Part shown: piece by piece, positions 9,839-17,152 of the stretch | How positions within the stretch are numbered: the first letter of the stretch is position 1 | How the letters are laid out: every line of letters starts with the position of its first letter | Source of the DNA: Aquibium sp. ELW1220 | Lineage (GTDB): Bacteria; Pseudomonadota; Alphaproteobacteria; Rhizobiales; Rhizobiaceae | Assembly (NCBI RefSeq): GCF_030398385.1 | Contig: NZ_JAOAOQ010000054.1 | Location: forward strand, 1-32,342 | Reading direction: 5' to 3' | DNA: 32,342 nucleotides | The notes under the pieces: generated by a model | What the model saw: only the letters and a program-made list of their open reading frames with translations | The model's database searches: none | What the model was told of the DNA's origin: nothing | Translations under genes and position numbers: made by a program

Positions 9839-11194
9839 TCAGTCCATGAGCCGGCCGATGGCGTTGCGCTCGCCCACCGACCAGAGACGCGGGAACAGGC
9901 GCTGCATCTCGGCCTCGCCGGCCGCCTTGCCGTAGAGTGCGAGCCCGACGACCTTCGCCTCGATCTCGGAGCGGGAAAGCGTGTTGCCCGGATCGCCCTT
10001 GGGCTCGTCGACGCGGGCTTGGAAGACACGGCCGTCGCGGGTGGACACCGTCGCCTTGCCGATCCATCGCGCAGGGTAGGCGCCATCCACCTCCGGGTCG
10101 AGTTCCATGCGCACGCGGTCGCGGAAGTCGATCACCTCCGGGCTGTGGAACCCCTGGTCGAACTCGACCATGCCGGCCTTGCCGTGGACGGCGATGAGAC
10201 CGAGCGTCGTCCCCATCGAAAACTTCGCCTGGTGCACCGTCGCGGGATGGGTGACCGGCCCGAGCACGTCGATCGCGCCCTGGTGGACGTGCGTGACGAC
10301 TGTCTCGACGTCGCCGGCCTCCAGCCCGTTCTCGCGCATCGCCTTCAGCAGCGCATCGGCCGCCGGATGGGTGTGGCGGCAGGAGGCATGGTACTTGAAC
10401 GAGGTCTCGGCAGTGGCCCAGCGCGTGCCCAGACCGTTCGTCAGCTTCGCCGGATCGGCATCGCTGGACATCCCGGCTGCCATGCCCCTGGCGCCCTCGA
10501 GGACCTGCCGCGCGCCGGTGAAGCCGTCTTTCGCCAGATAGGCCGCGATCAGCCCGTTGGCGGCGGCCTTGGCCGTGTGCAGGGGCTTGGAGTCCGCGGC
10601 ATCGCGCAGGAACTCCCACAGGCCCGCGGCCTGGGTGCCGGCCGAGCCGAAGGCGTCGAGCATGACCTCGGGCGAGAGCTTCAGCAGACGACCGGCCGCG
10701 GCGGCCGCGGCAAGCGTGCCGGCGGTACCGGTGGTGTGGAACACCTTGTAGTGCGACCGCCCGAGGAATTCGCCGACGCGGATGCCGACCTCGTAGCCGG
10801 CGACGCTCGCGGCAAGGAACTCCCTGCCCGATGCGCCGATGTCCTGCGCCACCGCCAGCGCGGCGGGAAACACGACGGCCGCCGGATGGAACACCGACCC
10901 GTTGTGCACGTCGTCCTGCTCGGCCACGTGCGAGGACGCGCCGTTGACGAGCGCGGCGAAGAGGGGGGAACTCGATGACCGGTCGATGAGAATCTCGCTC
11001 GTCCCCTCGGACGGCCCCATGCGCCGGGCGAAAGCAGCGATCGTCTGCACGGGTGCCGCGAACCTGCCGGCAAGGGCGGAGCCGAGCCAGTCGACGAAGA
11101 GATCCTCCATCCGCGCCATCACGGCTGGCGGGACGTCGGTGTGGTTCAGCCCGGCGGCGAAAGCCGCAAGCTCGCCGCTCGTATGCGGGGTCAT
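9839..11194 (-). CDS. MmgE/PrpD family protein
   Basis: A protein of 451 aa of the MmgE/PrpD family, which includes 2-methylcitrate dehydratase, iso-aconitate decarboxylase and a number of isomerases. Typical segments are VDWLGSALAGR near residue 35, SSHVAEQDDVHNGSVFHPAA (about residues 88-107), AGYEVGIRVGEFLG and, in the middle, FKYHASCRHTHPAADAL. The ATG at 11194 is the first plausible start in frame: the upstream codons contain no other initiator, and a Shine-Dalgarno-like GGAGGAGAAC lies about 35 bases further up, too far to help it. It leads a three-gene minus-strand group with the acyl-CoA dehydrogenase and the hydratase. PrpD enzymes normally act on free acids and the other two on CoA esters, yet no CoA ligase or transferase is present in the window. 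Confidence 0.9.
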   Translation of the reverse strand: MTPHTSGELAAFAAGLNHTDVPPAVMARMEDLFVDWLGSALAGRFAAPVQTIAAFARRMGPSEGTSEILIDRSSSSPLFAALVNGASSHVAEQDDVHNGSVFHPAAVVFPAALAVAQDIGASGREFLAASVAGYEVGIRVGEFLGRSHYKVFHTTGTAGTLAAAAAAGRLLKLSPEVMLDAFGSAGTQAAGLWEFLRDAADSKPLHTAKAAANGLIAAYLAKDGFTGARQVLEGARGMAAGMSSDADPAKLTNGLGTRWATAETSFKYHASCRHTHPAADALLKAMRENGLEAGDVETVVTHVHQGAIDVLGPVTHPATVHQAKFSMGTTLGLIAVHGKAGMVEFDQGFHSPEVIDFRDRVRMELDPEVDGAYPARWIGKATVSTRDGRVFQARVDEPKGDPGNTLSRSEIEAKVVGLALYGKAAGEAEMQRLFPRLWSVGERNAIGRLMD

Positions 11195-11488
11195 GGCGCT
11201 TTTCGTCCGGTTCTGCCCGGCATGTCCTGTTCTCCTCCGGCATGCGACGTCACGGCGGTTCAGGCGGCGCGAGAACGCGCGCCCTGCCGACCGGATGGCG
11301 CTGGCAGGTGTACCCGCCGGGTGAGCCGATGTCGATTGCGATGCCGTTCGAAAGCGATCGGGCGGAGCCATGCCCATGGCCAGAACGGCGCTGTGCAGGG
11401 CGAAGCACGGATCGGTTCGGCAGGCCCCTGTCCGGGGCATGTGGGTCCGTGGCTGGAGGACGGATCGCGGCGTGCTGCTGCGCGCGGC
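11195..11488. other. Intergenic region between GAF gene and mmgE/prpD-like gene
   Basis: These 294 GC-rich bases show no credible gene on either strand. A small hairpin (GCCCC-N5-GGGGC, 11424-11438) lies just downstream of the GAF gene on the minus strand but has no T-run, so it is at best a weak terminator. A Shine-Dalgarno-like GGAGGAGAAC (minus strand, about 11230-11239) precedes a frame that starts at 11243 but has no matching family, so it is not called. The promoter of the mmgE/prpD group is presumably in here; I could not identify hexamers with confidence. Confidence 0.35.
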
Positions 11489-11968
11489 CTAGATCCGTTC
11501 CGTCAGGATCGCCAGCGCGGCCAGAGGCAGTTCATGGCGCAGCACCGCGAGCCGTTCGGCCGTGAAGTGCCCGGCATCGTCCATGAGGTTCAGCAGGCCG
11601 ATCGTGGTTCCGGCGACGACGATGGGAACGTTGGCGAGCGAGCCATATCCCTGCGCCAGATAGGAATCGAACCCCGGCAGCCAGGCCTCGATGGCGTCGG
11701 CGTCGTTGGCGACGATCGCTTCGCCCTCCGAAAAGAGCCTGCGGAACCAGATGCTGTCCTCGACCGGATCGGCTCGGCCGAGCGGGTACTGCTCCAGATT
11801 GTTGGAGAAGACGCGCATGAGGAAGGGCGCATCGCTGGAGGGCACCAGCACGGTCATGAGACGACTGCCGACGTTCTCCCGGATGCGTTCGGCCAGGATA
11901 TCGAAGATCGCCACCGAGCCGCGCGGCAAGGCATCGGCGAGCGAGGTGCCCGGCATGGCCAGCGTCAT
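11489..11968 (-). CDS. Small GAF-domain-like protein
   Basis: A soluble protein of 159 aa that is essentially one GAF-like sensory domain. It has a predicted helix at the N-terminus (AIFDILAERIRENVG), a central SIWFRRLFSEGEAIVANDADA segment, and then GSLANVPIVVAGTTIGLLNLMDD and HFTAERLAVLRHELPLAA, the usual last strand and helix of a GAF fold. There is no attached output domain, so it may sense a small ligand or redox state and act through a partner. Its ATG overlaps the stop of the M24 hydrolase gene by four bases (ATGA), which fixes the start and implies co-translation. It is the last gene of the GntR-M24-GAF group. Confidence 0.75.
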   Translation of the reverse strand: MTLAMPGTSLADALPRGSVAIFDILAERIRENVGSRLMTVLVPSSDAPFLMRVFSNNLEQYPLGRADPVEDSIWFRRLFSEGEAIVANDADAIEAWLPGFDSYLAQGYGSLANVPIVVAGTTIGLLNLMDDAGHFTAERLAVLRHELPLAALAILTERI

Positions 11969-13089
11969 CGCACGCTCTCCCCGACGAGGGTCAGTCCGCG
12001 GGGAAAGGCAGAGAGCGAGCGGCAGCCGTCGCCGGTGATCAGCACGTCGTCCTCGATCCGTACGCCGACGTCGTCGCTCCGGTAGAGGCCGGGTTCGATC
12101 GTGACGACCATGCCGGGCTCTGCGGGCTGGAGATTGCCCTTCATGACCTGCGGCGCCTCGTGCACCTCCTGGCCGAGGCCGTGGCCGGTCTTGTGCACCA
12201 CGAGATCGGCAAAGCCCGCCTCGACGAGCACGCCGGTGACCGTGCGGTCGAGCTCGTCCATGGTGAGGCCAGGCCGCGCGATGGCGCGCCCTTTCTCGTT
12301 CGCGGCAAGCACGGCCTCGTAGACCGCACGGTGGCGGGCGCTCGCCTCGCCGACGAAGAAGGTGCGGGTGATGTCGGCATTGTAGCCGCCCCAGGCCGCG
12401 CCGAAATCGATCAGCAGCGGATCGCCCTTCGTCAGAACGCGCTCGGCGCTCGGCGAACCGTGCGGATCGGCGGCCGCGCCGCCGGCAAGCACGATCGGAT
12501 CGAAGGCCGGTCCGTCGGCGCCTTCCGCCAGCATGGCCGCGAGCAGTCGCCCGCGCACGTCCCACTCGCTCATGCCGGGCCGGACGCTCTCCAGCGTCGC
12601 GGCAAGCGCGGTCTCGCTGATGGCGATCGCCTTCTCCATGGCGGCGATCTCGGCCTCGTCCTTGTGCAGGCGGATCGAGGAAATCGCCGCATGGGCGTCG
12701 AGCACCGGCGTGTCGCGGAAGGCGCGGCGCAGGGCCTCGGCCTCGAAGACGCGCATGCGCTGGCCCTCGACGCCGATGCGCGAGGCGTTGAGGCGGCGCG
12801 CCACCGACGCGAAGGCCGCGTCGAAGCCGTCCGAATCCTGCCAGTAGTCGGTCTCGACCTCCGGCGCCAGCGCCTGCCAGCGCGCTTTCTCGAGCTCCGG
12901 GATCACGGCGTGAAGCGCGCCCGCGCGGGTGACGAAGAGCACCGTCGGGCGCTCCATCAGATGGAAATGCGCGCCGGTGAGGTGGTAGAAATTGGCGCCG
13001 GGCACGATTGCGACCGCCTCGGCGTCGCTCGTCTCCATCGCCGCGAGCAGCTTCTGCCTGCGCGCGTCCTTCAGGCCGGGCTCGATCAT
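11965..13089 (-). CDS. M24-family metallohydrolase (Xaa-Pro peptidase-like)
   Basis: Pita-bread-fold hydrolase of 374 aa with an N-terminal creatinase-like domain (about residues 8-135) and a C-terminal M24 domain. All five metal ligands are visible: Asp228 (LLIDFGAAWGG), Asp239 (NADITRTFF), His303 (TGHGLGQEVHEAP), Glu332 (VVTIEPGLY) and Glu346 (VRIEDDVLIT). A two-metal hydrolase is therefore expected, not a metal-free creatinase. Family members cleave Xaa-Pro peptides, ectoine-type rings or other amides. It overlaps the GntR gene (13086-13089) and the GAF gene (11965-11968) by four bases each. Its linkage to hyuAB across the divergent promoter suggests that it hydrolyses an amide made or opened in that pathway. 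This is inference. Confidence 0.9.
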   Translation of the reverse strand: MIEPGLKDARRQKLLAAMETSDAEAVAIVPGANFYHLTGAHFHLMERPTVLFVTRAGALHAVIPELEKARWQALAPEVETDYWQDSDGFDAAFASVARRLNASRIGVEGQRMRVFEAEALRRAFRDTPVLDAHAAISSIRLHKDEAEIAAMEKAIAISETALAATLESVRPGMSEWDVRGRLLAAMLAEGADGPAFDPIVLAGGAAADPHGSPSAERVLTKGDPLLIDFGAAWGGYNADITRTFFVGEASARHRAVYEAVLAANEKGRAIARPGLTMDELDRTVTGVLVEAGFADLVVHKTGHGLGQEVHEAPQVMKGNLQPAEPGMVVTIEPGLYRSDDVGVRIEDDVLITGDGCRSLSAFPRGLTLVGESVR

Positions 13090-13853
13090 CTGCCGCTTCC
13101 AGTTCCGTTTCCGAGTGAGAATTTGATGCCGACCTTCGGCTCCAGAGAGCGCTGGACGACGCGCAGTTCCGACATGACGTGGTCGCTCGCCAGCTCCTCG
13201 GAACGGGCGGGATCCCCCGCCTCGATGGCAGCGAGCATGGCCGCGTGCTGCCCGACGCAGCGCGCGGCCTCGTCGGCGTCGAAAAGCGGATAGTAGTGCA
13301 GCAGATGCATGCGCCGGCCGTAGTCGAGCGCCAGCCTGTAGAAGCTGCCGAGGAAGGTGTTGCCGCTGGCCGCCGAGATGGCGTTGTGGAAGGCGAGGTC
13401 CGCCGCCACGATGGCGTCGACCTCGCCGGCCGCGGCGACGGCCGCGTATTCGGCGTTGCAGGCGCGGATGCGCTCGAGCGTCTCAGGTGTGCGCATCTCG
13501 GCGGCGAGCCGGATGATGGCGCGCGAGAGCAGCATCAGAGTGTCCATGTATTCATGCGCATTGCTCATGGTGTGCGGCGTGACGATGGCGCTGCGGCCGG
13601 GCAGGAAGGTGACGAGGTCTTCCCGCTGCAGCATCAGCAACGCCTCGCGGATCGGCGTCCGCGACAGGCCGAAGCGCGCCGCGAGCGCGACCTCGTCGAG
13701 GGCCGATCCCTGCGCCATGCGCAGCGACAGGATGTCCTCGCGCAGTTCCTCGTAGACGGCGGTCGAGCCGCGCCCGCGCTTGACTGCGCCCGTGTCGGGA
13801 CCATCCGCGTCTGCGGTCCTGCCTGTCGCTTCCTTGCGTCCGCCGGTCGCCAA
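13086..13853 (-). CDS. GntR-family regulator, FCD (FadR) subfamily
   Basis: A regulator of 255 aa. After a disordered N-terminal leader of about 28 residues comes a GntR winged helix (about residues 30-95: VYEELREDILSLRMAQG, then EVALAARFGLSRTPIREALLML), followed by an all-helical FCD effector domain with potential metal/effector His residues (DLAFHNAISAASGN, VGQHAAMLAAIEAGD). It is the first gene of a three-gene minus-strand group and is divergent from the binding-protein/hyuAB/ABC operon. The shared 177-bp region holds a 19-bp palindrome, so it most likely controls both sides. FCD regulators usually respond to carboxylic acids, often a pathway intermediate. The leader makes the exact start slightly uncertain. 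Confidence 0.9.
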   Translation of the reverse strand: MATGGRKEATGRTADADGPDTGAVKRGRGSTAVYEELREDILSLRMAQGSALDEVALAARFGLSRTPIREALLMLQREDLVTFLPGRSAIVTPHTMSNAHEYMDTLMLLSRAIIRLAAEMRTPETLERIRACNAEYAAVAAAGEVDAIVAADLAFHNAISAASGNTFLGSFYRLALDYGRRMHLLHYYPLFDADEAARCVGQHAAMLAAIEAGDPARSEELASDHVMSELRVVQRSLEPKVGIKFSLGNGTGSGR

Positions 13854-14030
13854 TTCCCGTCTCCTCCGACTGCCCCGAATGCTTCGCCCCGAGGCTGCTT
13901 AGCCGACCTTGGACGGTCGTCAAAGCCAATTTCCGCAGCGGAAATTCCAGTTGCATAAAGTTTGTATTATGCCTACGATCCTGTTGTCCAGAGGGAATGG
14001 CGACATAACGCCGACAAGAGGAGAACCGTC
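13854..14030. promoter_or_regulatory. Divergent regulatory region with 19-bp palindrome
   Basis: The region between the GntR gene and the CUT2 binding-protein gene contains a perfect 19-bp palindrome, AATTTCCGC-A-GCGGAAATT, at 13928-13946. Close to it is a second inverted repeat, GCATAA-N8-TTATGC, at 13953-13972. The first is a strong candidate operator for the GntR protein; the second overlaps the most AT-rich, promoter-like part (TATTAT at 13965-13970). No convincing -35/-10 pair with standard spacing was found. AGAGGAGA at 14017-14024 is the Shine-Dalgarno of the binding-protein gene. Confidence 0.6.
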
Positions 14031-15029
14031 ATGCTGAAAGGAATCTGCCGTCTCGCAGCGACCACCGCGCTGGTCGCGGCCGCGCTGACCGGAACGGCTT
14101 TCGCCAAGGACTGGAAGGTCGCCGTCTTTGCCTCTTCGGCCCAGAACGGCTTCAACCAGGCCATCTATGCCGGCGTCGAGGCCAAGGCGAAGGAACTCGG
14201 CAATGTCGAGACGTCCATCTATGACGGACAGTTCGACGCCGCCCTGCAGTACAGCCAGATCGAGGACGTGCTGGCCGGCGGCCAGTTCGACGCCTTCATC
14301 GTGGTGCCCAACGACACCGTCGGCATCGCCGGCGCCGTTGAGGAAGTTGGCAAGGCCGGAAAGCCGCTCGCCACCGCGCTCTTCCCGATCGGCCCCGACC
14401 TCTCGAAGCTCGAGCCGCAGGTTCCTGGCGTCACGACCACCGTCGCGGGTCCGCCGGCCGCCGGCGCGCGCGCACAGGCCGAGGACGTGGTGAAATTCTG
14501 CGAGGGCAAGGATCCGTGCAACGTCGCGATCCTGATCGGCCAGCGCATCTATCCCTTCGACAACCTGCGCTACGAGAGCTACGTGGAGGTTCTGGGCCAG
14601 CATCCCAACATCAAGATCGTCGCCACCGGCGAGGGCAATTACGACCCCGACAAGTCGCTGACCGTCATGCAGGACATCCTGCAGGCGAATGCGTCGATCG
14701 ACGTCGTCCTCTCCAACGCCGACCAGCACCTGATCGGCGCCGAAATCGCCATCGAGGCGGCCGGCCGCGACGTCAAGGCGATGTATCTGTCGGGCGGCGG
14801 TGCCGCGTCCGTGGCGATCGACGCGATCCGCGAAGGCCGCTGGGACGTCACCCTGGCCGCCTTCCCCTTCTCGATGGGCGTCTACGCGCTCGATGCGGTG
14901 GTGAAGACGCTCGAGGGCAAGGACGCACCGTCCTTCGTCAACATGGACGAGGTCGGTCCCGTGCCGGCGATGATCAGCGCCGAGGTCCTGGAAGCCAATC
15001 CGGACTTCAAGGGCGAATGGGCCCAGTAG
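14031..15029 (+). CDS. CUT2-type ABC importer substrate-binding protein (RbsB-like)
   Basis: Periplasmic binding protein of 332 aa with a Sec signal peptide (positively charged start MLKGICR, hydrophobic core, cleavage after TAFA before KDWK) and the Peripla_BP_4 fold. The hinge-type segments DGQFDAALQYSQIEDVLAGG and DAFIVVPNDTVGIAGAVEE fit this family. Two cysteines in FCEGKDPCN could form a disulfide. AGAGGAGAA before the ATG at 14031 supports the start. It is the first gene of the operon with hyuA, hyuB, ATPase and permease. Because hyuAB lies directly behind it, the ligand may be a cyclic amide, lactam or hydantoin-like compound rather than a common sugar, which would be unusual for CUT2. 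Confidence 0.9.
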   Translation: MLKGICRLAATTALVAAALTGTAFAKDWKVAVFASSAQNGFNQAIYAGVEAKAKELGNVETSIYDGQFDAALQYSQIEDVLAGGQFDAFIVVPNDTVGIAGAVEEVGKAGKPLATALFPIGPDLSKLEPQVPGVTTTVAGPPAAGARAQAEDVVKFCEGKDPCNVAILIGQRIYPFDNLRYESYVEVLGQHPNIKIVATGEGNYDPDKSLTVMQDILQANASIDVVLSNADQHLIGAEIAIEAAGRDVKAMYLSGGGAASVAIDAIREGRWDVTLAAFPFSMGVYALDAVVKTLEGKDAPSFVNMDEVGPVPAMISAEVLEANPDFKGEWAQ

Positions 15030-15055
15030 AACAAGAAGACGACCCGATCGACACC

Positions 15056-15083
15056 GCCGGCCCCGAGGGGCATCGGGGCCGGC
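15056..15083 (+). terminator. Stem-loop after binding-protein gene (attenuator or mRNA stabiliser)
   Basis: A perfect 11-bp GC-rich stem, GCCGGCCCCGA-N6-TCGGGGCCGGC, starts 26 bases after the binding-protein stop codon and 33 bases before the hyuA start. There is no U-run behind it. Such hairpins after binding-protein genes typically allow partial termination or protect the 3' end of the upstream message, giving more binding protein than membrane subunits. Confidence 0.65.
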
Positions 15084-15116
15084 CCCTTCGACAAGCAAGT
15101 TTGCGGGAGAATTGAC

Positions 15117-17138
15117 GTGACAGGCAGGTCCTTTCGCGTGTCGGCCGATATTGGCGGTACGTTCACCGATCTCGTGTTCCAGGATGCCGAAACCGGCGTG
15201 TGCGAGGCCTTCAAGGTCCTGTCCACGCCGCACAATCCGGCGCTCGCCGTCATCGAGGGCGTCGAGAAGCACCTTCCGGAAGGCTCCGCCGTCGACTTCT
15301 TCGTTCACGGAACGACGGTCGGCCTCAATGCGGTGCTGACCCGCCGCGGCGCCAGGGTCGCCCTCGTCACCACGAAGAACTACCGCGACATCTATACCAT
15401 CCAGGGCAACGACCGCGGCGAGATCTTCTCGATCCACTGGCGCAAGCCGCGCCCGCCGGTGGAGATCCCGGACACCTATACGGTAGCCGAGCGCATCAAC
15501 GCGAAGGGCGAGATCGAGACGCCGCTCGACGTCGCCGAACTGGACGCCGTGGTCGAGGCCGTGCGCGGAAAGGGCTACGAGGCCATCGCCGTCTGCCTGC
15601 TCTTCTCGTTCAAGAACCCGGCGCATGAACTCGCCGTCGAAGCCTACCTGAAGGAGCGGTTGCCGGGCCTCCCCATCACCCTGTCGCACCGCGTTTCGCC
15701 CGAATGGCGCGAATACGCCCGCACCTCGACGACGGCCATGGACGCCTATGCCGCACCGGTCGTGCGGCGCTATCTCGACACGCTGGTCGCCCAGCTCTCG
15801 TCGCGGCTTCCGAAGGGACGCCAGTTGCATGTCATGAAGTCGAACGGCGGCGCCATGACGGCGGCGGCCGCCACCGACATGCCCCTGCAGACCCTCCTGT
15901 CAGGACCCGTGGGCGGCGCAATCGGCGGCCAGACGCTGGCAGCCGAGATCGGCAAGCCGAACCTGATCTGCGTCGACATGGGCGGAACCTCCTTCGACGC
16001 CAGCCTGATCATCGAGGGCAAGCCCTCGGCTTCCAACGAGGCCGAACTCGAAGGCCTGCCGATCCAGATGTCGGTGGTCGACATCCATGTCATCGGTGCC
16101 GGCGGCGGCTCGATCGCCTGGGAAGAGGCAGGCGCCGTTCGCGTCGGCCCGAAATCGGCCGGATCGGTCCCCGGCCCCGCCTGCTACGGCCGCGGCGGCA
16201 CGGAGCCGACGGTCAGCGACGCCAACCTCGTGCTCGGCCGGCTGGATTCGTCCAACTTCGCCGGCGGCTCGATGACGCTCGACAAGGACAAGGCGCGCGA
16301 GGCCGTCGGCGCGCTCGGCGCACGCTTCGGCTTTTCCACCGAAGCCATGGCGCAGGGCATCATCGACATCATTAATGCCAAGATGGCCGACGCCATTCGC
16401 ACAATCACCATCCGCCGCGGCATAGATCCGCGCGACTTCGCGCTTGTCGCCTATGGTGGGGCGGGACCGGCACAGGCCGTGGCGCTGGCCCAGCAGCTCG
16501 ACATTCGCGAGGTGGTGATCCCGGTGATGCCGGGCGCCTTTTCCGCCTGGGGCATGCTCCAGACCGACGTCCGCCACGACTTCAAGATGACCTATTACGG
16601 CTTCTGGCATCAGATCGACGCCGCCGATCTTGCCGAGAAGTTCGCGGCGCTGGAAGCCGAAGGAACAGGCTACCTGGAAAAGGAAGGCTTCACGAGCGCC
16701 GAGATCTCTTTCGAGCGCTTCGCCGACTTCCGCTACCATGGCCAGGAATACGTTCTGACCATCCCGGTGCCGGCGGGCGCGATCGACATGGCGGCGGTGC
16801 GCGCCTCCTTCGACGAGGCCTATGACCGGCAGTACGGTCATTCGAGCCCGGAAGCGCAGGTCGAGGTAGCGAACCTGCGCGTGGCGGCGCTCGGCACGCT
16901 CGCCCGCCCCGGCATTCCGGACCCGGCGGTGCTGGGTCGCACGGCGCCGCGCGATCGCCGGGTCTATTTCGACGGCGTCGAGCACGATGCCGCCGTGCTC
17001 AACCGCGACGAGTTCGCCAAGGGCGAGGCGATCGAGGGACCGGCGATCATCGAGGAGGCCACCGCGACGACGATCCTGCCGCCCGACTGGCGCGCCGAGG
17101 TGATCACCGGCGGCCAGCTTCTCCTGACGCGACGCTGA
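15117..17138 (+). CDS. hyuA: Hydantoinase/oxoprolinase subunit A
   Basis: ATP-using subunit (673 aa) of the HyuA/HyuB family, whose members open hydantoins, N-methylhydantoin or 5-oxoproline at the expense of ATP, or carboxylate acetone. The phosphate-binding motif DIGGTFTDLVF is at residues 11-21 and VHGTTVGLNAVLTRRGA follows. The second ATPase-like motif DMGGTSFDASL, then GAGGGSIAW and GPACYGRGGTEPTVSDANL, are intact, and so is YGGAGPAQAVALA. The start is GTG at 15117, preceded by GGGAGA. The gene lies 14 bases before hyuB, between the binding-protein gene and the ATPase gene of an ABC importer, so its substrate is probably what that importer brings in. Which cyclic amide that is cannot be told from sequence alone. 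Confidence 0.92.
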   Translation: MTGRSFRVSADIGGTFTDLVFQDAETGVCEAFKVLSTPHNPALAVIEGVEKHLPEGSAVDFFVHGTTVGLNAVLTRRGARVALVTTKNYRDIYTIQGNDRGEIFSIHWRKPRPPVEIPDTYTVAERINAKGEIETPLDVAELDAVVEAVRGKGYEAIAVCLLFSFKNPAHELAVEAYLKERLPGLPITLSHRVSPEWREYARTSTTAMDAYAAPVVRRYLDTLVAQLSSRLPKGRQLHVMKSNGGAMTAAAATDMPLQTLLSGPVGGAIGGQTLAAEIGKPNLICVDMGGTSFDASLIIEGKPSASNEAELEGLPIQMSVVDIHVIGAGGGSIAWEEAGAVRVGPKSAGSVPGPACYGRGGTEPTVSDANLVLGRLDSSNFAGGSMTLDKDKAREAVGALGARFGFSTEAMAQGIIDIINAKMADAIRTITIRRGIDPRDFALVAYGGAGPAQAVALAQQLDIREVVIPVMPGAFSAWGMLQTDVRHDFKMTYYGFWHQIDAADLAEKFAALEAEGTGYLEKEGFTSAEISFERFADFRYHGQEYVLTIPVPAGAIDMAAVRASFDEAYDRQYGHSSPEAQVEVANLRVAALGTLARPGIPDPAVLGRTAPRDRRVYFDGVEHDAAVLNRDEFAKGEAIEGPAIIEEATATTILPPDWRAEVITGGQLLLTRR

Positions 17139-17152
17139 GAAGGACATCGACC

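Noticed and set aside
7701-11243. One giant minus-strand open frame spanning three genes
   Set aside because: Only its C-terminal 284 residues show a protein family. The rest is the wrong-frame shadow of the acyl-CoA dehydrogenase and PrpD-like genes, rich in Arg, Gly and Pro as expected for high-GC DNA.
11424-11438. Hairpin after the GAF gene as a terminator
   Set aside because: The stem has only five pairs and there is no T-run on the minus strand.
11965-13089. Reading the M24 protein as a creatinase, which together with HyuAB would form a creatinine/N-methylhydantoin pathway
   Set aside because: True creatinases lack the five metal ligands of the M24 fold, whereas here Asp228, Asp239, His303, Glu332 and Glu346 are all present. 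No creatininase, creatinine deaminase or sarcosine oxidase gene is in the window.
15107-15120. ATTGACGTGACA before hyuA as a promoter or operator half-site
   Set aside because: It contains the GTG start codon itself and lacks a -10 partner or a symmetric arm.
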